A stretch of 32,803 bases of DNA from Bacteroidales bacterium (GTDB lineage: Bacteria; Bacteroidota; Bacteroidia; Bacteroidales; JAQXIO01), in contig JAQXIO010000042.1 in the NCBI GenBank assembly GCA_029007825.1, positions 1 to 32,803 of the forward strand, written 5' to 3'. Positions within the stretch are counted from its first letter, which is position 1; every line of letters starts with the position of its first letter. Made by a program: the position numbers and the translations under genes. The notes beneath the pieces were generated by a model, which searched no databases, was not told where the DNA came from, and saw only the letters and a program-made list of their open reading frames with translations. Below, piece by piece: positions 29,597 through 32,803 of this stretch.

Positions 29597-32398
29597 TCAG
29601 AAATTCATATTCAGTTGCATCACATACGTTCGCGGGGCAGAGACAGCCATCGGACGAATCGAATATTCCTTATTCAGCAGATTATTAATCATAAACTGAA
29701 AACGAATCTCTTTTGTCACCTTTACTCCTGCACGCAAATCCATCAAAAAACAGCCTTTATTATGATCCTGCCAATAGGTAGCTAACGTCTCACCTTCAAT
29801 GTTTCCGAAAAGAATATTCCGGACATAATCCATTACTTCTTCCTGATATTTCGGACGCTCATCGACCATCAGATAATCAACGGCCAGTGTCTTGCTCTTC
29901 CAGCTTAGGTTGGCCCCCAAGCTAATGCGCTTCCACTGAAAATCCAAAGTCGCTTTTGCCGTGTGTTTTTGCCTGTATTTTAAATATTTGGATGTATTGG
30001 ATTTTTCTTTCATCTGAAGCGGATCGGTATAAGCGGCTTCACGCTCATTCGTCTTTTTATAGTCTGCATCTTCCGGTTCGATAAATACATATCCTAACGT
30101 ATAAAACAGCTTCATATCACGATTAAAAACATATTCACCGGAAGTAGTCAGTTCTACGCCATAGATACGAGCTTTCGATACGTTATAAAATTGTGCCCCA
30201 ATGCCGGGTATTGCTCCGCTCAGAAGCATATCGGCAGCCTGAGACAGACTGTTAATGTATTCGAAGGTTTTATTATTGAATATTCCGAAACGAAACTCTA
30301 TCATGTCGGTGTATTGTGTATAAAATCCGGCAATATCAAGGGAGCCTTGTAAGTTTCCGAGTTTATAACCCTGTTTAAAGCCCAGTTCGGCATTAAAACC
30401 TTTTTCTGCTTTCAAATCATGATTGGGATATACCCCTACCCCGCCGATATCTTTCCGGGCATATTTTTCAGTCAGCGACGGATAGCGATAGCCTTGTCCG
30501 AAGGAGGCGCGTATAAAACTATAGTCTGCCAGCTGGTAATTTATACCTCCGCGGAAAATCGGTTTAACAGGTATTTTGGTCCCTAATATTTTTGTTTCCG
30601 CTTCGCGGTAGAAATCATCTACCCGGTAATATTCCGTACGCAAACCGAGCGAAATGCTGAGACGGTCAAAAAAGCGTTGATCGTACTGGAAAAAGAACGC
30701 AGCATTATCACTGTTATGCAAACCGGTTGTCAGAGAATTGCTCTGCATATGTTCATAAGTGGCACCTGTAGTTATTTGTGCCGTATTCCATTTTTTACTG
30801 AACTGGTAATCGAGATAGTAGGAATAATTTTTATCGATTCCGCTTTGCAATGCCTGCGGATTCAATACACCGGAAAGCCACGGTATCAGATCAGAAGTAC
30901 CCTGAGGCAATCCGTTATTCATTACCCATCCGATCAGATCGCAGTAATCTGATGTCGTTGCAGTGGGGAATATCTTGTCAAGAATATTTTTCGTTCCGTT
31001 TACTATGCCGTTCAGATCGCCTTCGAGTAAAGGGGGCAGTAAAGGAAGAAAATCACTATAATCTCCATTCGACACATCATTTACAATTCCCTGTATAGCT
31101 CCAACATCGGTTCCCATGTTACCGAGAATTTCAGTTAAGGGAGTTCCTTGACCGGGCTTTACAATATTATCGCCGCGGTAATAAAAACGGCCTTTTATTT
31201 TATGTGAGGTTTGTTTTACCGGATTTGTGAAATTAAAGAAGGGATCTATATAAAATGTATTTCCTTCACGTCCCATATTGGTAAAGGGAGACGGACGATA
31301 TGCTTCTTTAGGAGAGCGCCAGATAAAAAAATCACCATACTGATTGGATAAAAAATTCACATTAAAGCCATAGTTAACTACATTGGTTCCCGGTTGATGA
31401 TAAGTCAGATTTCCTCCTACACGGAAACGTTTATTATAACCTTGTTCACGATAACCTTCATCTGTAAAGAAATTGAGTCCTCCCGAAACATCAAAGTCAC
31501 CGATACGGCGTGAATGCGAAACATCGACCCCCTCATAAATCGGATTACGAACCCCGGTCAATATACTTTTACGAAGAAACGGTTCTACCGGATATTTGCC
31601 CGATTTCCAGAATGTTTTGTCCGACCATTGGTAGCCGGGATTCGCAGGGTCACCGTAAATTCCCATATAAACATTTACTCCAGTTTTCGGAGAGAGTCCC
31701 GGACGTGCGGTACGAACATTGATTAATCCGTTTAAAGCCGACGATCCATAGAGTACGGAAGAGGCTCCTTTTAAAACTTCTACCTGTTCTACATTTTCCA
31801 AAGGAATCGTATTCCAGTTGATTTCTTCGGTTCCGGGATTAAGCACAGAGATCCCATCCACGAGAATCTGGCTACGCGATCCTACACCATAGGTCCATCC
31901 GCTCCCCCCTCGTATGGAGGGTTGCTTATCATTGACATCTACACCGGGCAATGTATTTAACGTTGCACTCAGATCGGTTGGTGCCTGACGTTTAATATCA
32001 GAAGCTTTCAATAAATCCATAGAAACAGTAATATCGCTGATTTTCTGTTCAAAACGTCCGGCACTCACAACCACATCTTCAAGCAGATTGACACTCCGCT
32101 TCATATAAATATCTTTCACTGCTCCCCGTTTTTCGATGACTAACGGCACCGATTCATTATCATAACCGATATAGCTAAACAGGAGATCGACACCTCCTTC
32201 AGGTAATACGATTTCATATGCACCATCAATATCGGAGGTGGCTCCTTTCATCACTCCTTTTATTTTGTATGTTATATTAACTCCTACCAGCGGTTCATTA
32301 TTCTCCGCATCATAGATATGCCCTTTAACGGTTTGTGCTGAAACCGTTGCGGCAAATAAGAATATCGCCAAAAAGAATAACTGGTATATTTTTTTCAT
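29597..32398 (-). CDS. TonB-dependent outer-membrane receptor
   Basis: A 933-residue receptor with signal peptide MKKIYQLFFLAIFLFAATVSAQ. A carboxypeptidase-regulatory-like domain (about 23-100, VKGHIYDAENNEPLVGVNI) precedes a TonB-box-like DVVVSA (108-113) and a plug domain (about 115-235, with SIRGGSGWTYGVGSRSQIL and VEVLKGASSVLYGSSALNG). The rest is a 22-strand barrel ending YVMQLNMNF. The build is that of siderophore/cobalamin-type receptors rather than SusC (no SusD follows). Residues about 421-520 form an unusual hydrophobic, helix-like insert in what should be an external loop. The upstream truncated gene on the same strand is likely co-transcribed. The ligand is unknown. Confidence 0.92.
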   Translation of the reverse strand: MKKIYQLFFLAIFLFAATVSAQTVKGHIYDAENNEPLVGVNITYKIKGVMKGATSDIDGAYEIVLPEGGVDLLFSYIGYDNESVPLVIEKRGAVKDIYMKRSVNLLEDVVVSAGRFEQKISDITVSMDLLKASDIKRQAPTDLSATLNTLPGVDVNDKQPSIRGGSGWTYGVGSRSQILVDGISVLNPGTEEINWNTIPLENVEQVEVLKGASSVLYGSSALNGLINVRTARPGLSPKTGVNVYMGIYGDPANPGYQWSDKTFWKSGKYPVEPFLRKSILTGVRNPIYEGVDVSHSRRIGDFDVSGGLNFFTDEGYREQGYNKRFRVGGNLTYHQPGTNVVNYGFNVNFLSNQYGDFFIWRSPKEAYRPSPFTNMGREGNTFYIDPFFNFTNPVKQTSHKIKGRFYYRGDNIVKPGQGTPLTEILGNMGTDVGAIQGIVNDVSNGDYSDFLPLLPPLLEGDLNGIVNGTKNILDKIFPTATTSDYCDLIGWVMNNGLPQGTSDLIPWLSGVLNPQALQSGIDKNYSYYLDYQFSKKWNTAQITTGATYEHMQSNSLTTGLHNSDNAAFFFQYDQRFFDRLSISLGLRTEYYRVDDFYREAETKILGTKIPVKPIFRGGINYQLADYSFIRASFGQGYRYPSLTEKYARKDIGGVGVYPNHDLKAEKGFNAELGFKQGYKLGNLQGSLDIAGFYTQYTDMIEFRFGIFNNKTFEYINSLSQAADMLLSGAIPGIGAQFYNVSKARIYGVELTTSGEYVFNRDMKLFYTLGYVFIEPEDADYKKTNEREAAYTDPLQMKEKSNTSKYLKYRQKHTAKATLDFQWKRISLGANLSWKSKTLAVDYLMVDERPKYQEEVMDYVRNILFGNIEGETLATYWQDHNKGCFLMDLRAGVKVTKEIRFQFMINNLLNKEYSIRPMAVSAPRTYVMQLNMNF

Positions 32399-32416
32399 CG
32401 TTTTAAATCTTTTTTA

Positions 32417-32464
32417 ATCAGGAAATTAATTCTCTTGAATTATCAATATATATTTATTCCTGAT
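32417..32464. repeat. Nested inverted repeats before the TonB receptor gene
   Basis: An outer perfect 8-bp pair, ATCAGGAA (32417-32424) with TTCCTGAT (32457-32464), encloses an inner 6-bp pair, TAATTC (32427-32432) with GAATTA (32437-32442). The set spans the end of the upstream gene and the start region of the receptor gene. It could form a hairpin in the transcript or serve as an operator; no clear -7 box is seen here. Confidence 0.5.
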
Positions 32465-32803
32465 CCGGTAATTCAATATGATTATCAATACATATACCGA
32501 ATTCGACAACTGACTCGGGATCATTCAGCGTTTTAATGAAGAAATCAAGAAATCCGTTAATGAAGCCTCCATATGGTCCATTCATAATATCTTCCGGTAT
32601 GATTTCTTTCAACAGCGGCAGAAATGGAAACAGCGGTTTCCATTCGTCTTTTTTAAGGACTAAAGTCGTTTCGTTACTTTTTATTCCTGCTCCTTGCCGT
32701 ATGGTTAAACAGATGCCTGTTGTACACCATTGTGTCAATTGTTTATACATAAGAGCTATTTCTTCGGGCTTGATTCCATCGGACGAACGGGCCTTATTTT
32801 TCT
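32454..32803 (-). CDS. Unidentified gene upstream of the receptor, 5' end cut by window edge (partial)
   Basis: The frame is open from the right edge of the window to the stop at 32454, through an internal ATG at 32750, so the real start lies outside. About 116 residues are visible. Upstream of the internal Met the frame reads KARSSDGIKPEEIALM with no stop, which supports a longer protein. The visible part is mixed polar and hydrophobic, with WKPLFPFLPLLKEIIPEDIM and GGFINGFLDFFIKTLND as amphipathic, probably helical, stretches. No family is recognised. It ends 55 bases before the receptor gene and probably shares its transcript, so a role with the receptor's ligand is possible. Confidence 0.6.
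   Translation of the reverse strand, partial: KNKARSSDGIKPEEIALMYKQLTQWCTTGICLTIRQGAGIKSNETTLVLKKDEWKPLFPFLPLLKEIIPEDIMNGPYGGFINGFLDFFIKTLNDPESVVEFGICIDNHIELPDQE

Overview
The window is typical of the phylum Bacteroidota, order Bacteroidales (a Parabacteroides, Dysgonomonas or Bacteroides-like gut or oral genome). The reasons are: promoter boxes of the TTTG / TAnnTTTG kind, weak ribosome binding sites, many lipoproteins with acidic residues after the lipidated cysteine, a TonB-dependent receptor with an N-terminal carboxypeptidase-regulatory-like domain, SSS-type sugar symporters beside catabolic genes, and DUF4493/PCMD surface proteins that are essentially confined to this group. No RNA genes, insertion sequences, CRISPR arrays or phage genes were seen. 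Species cannot be named from the sequence alone.

Layout. (1) 1-5074, minus strand: a secreted family GH2 glycosidase with an inserted LamG domain, coupled by an ATGA overlap to a DUF1343/NamZ-type exo-muramidase. After a consensus promoter comes the start of a Yip1-like membrane gene cut by the window edge. (2) 5108-5885: an AT-rich divergent intergenic region. (3) 5886-15353, plus strand: seven genes, six of them lipoproteins built from DUF4493, Fn3-like and PCMD modules, plus one small outer-membrane beta-barrel. They are closely spaced and followed by a terminator. A perfect 14-bp hairpin separates the first three genes from the rest. (4) 15611-24337, minus strand: a six-gene operon, transcribed araD, araA, araB, SGLT-type symporter, second SSS symporter, GH130 mannosylglucose phosphorylase, ending in a very strong terminator. 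(5) 24692-29508, plus strand: an OprO/OprP-like phosphate porin followed by pstS, pstC, pstA and pstB, with overlapping reading frames and a terminator. (6) 29597-32803, minus strand: a TonB-dependent receptor downstream of a truncated gene of unknown function.

How the genes work together. Region 4 imports L-arabinose and converts it to D-xylulose 5-phosphate. The same transcript probably carries uptake and phosphorolysis of mannosyl-glucose, so hemicellulose breakdown products may be handled together. Region 5 is a high-affinity phosphate-type import system. Its PstS and PstB depart from the usual signature motifs, and PstS carries an EF-hand-like loop. Region 3 is the best candidate for a poorly described system: a multi-component, probably surface-exposed lipoprotein assembly with its own outer-membrane barrel and no known enzyme or chaperone. 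Its function is unknown.
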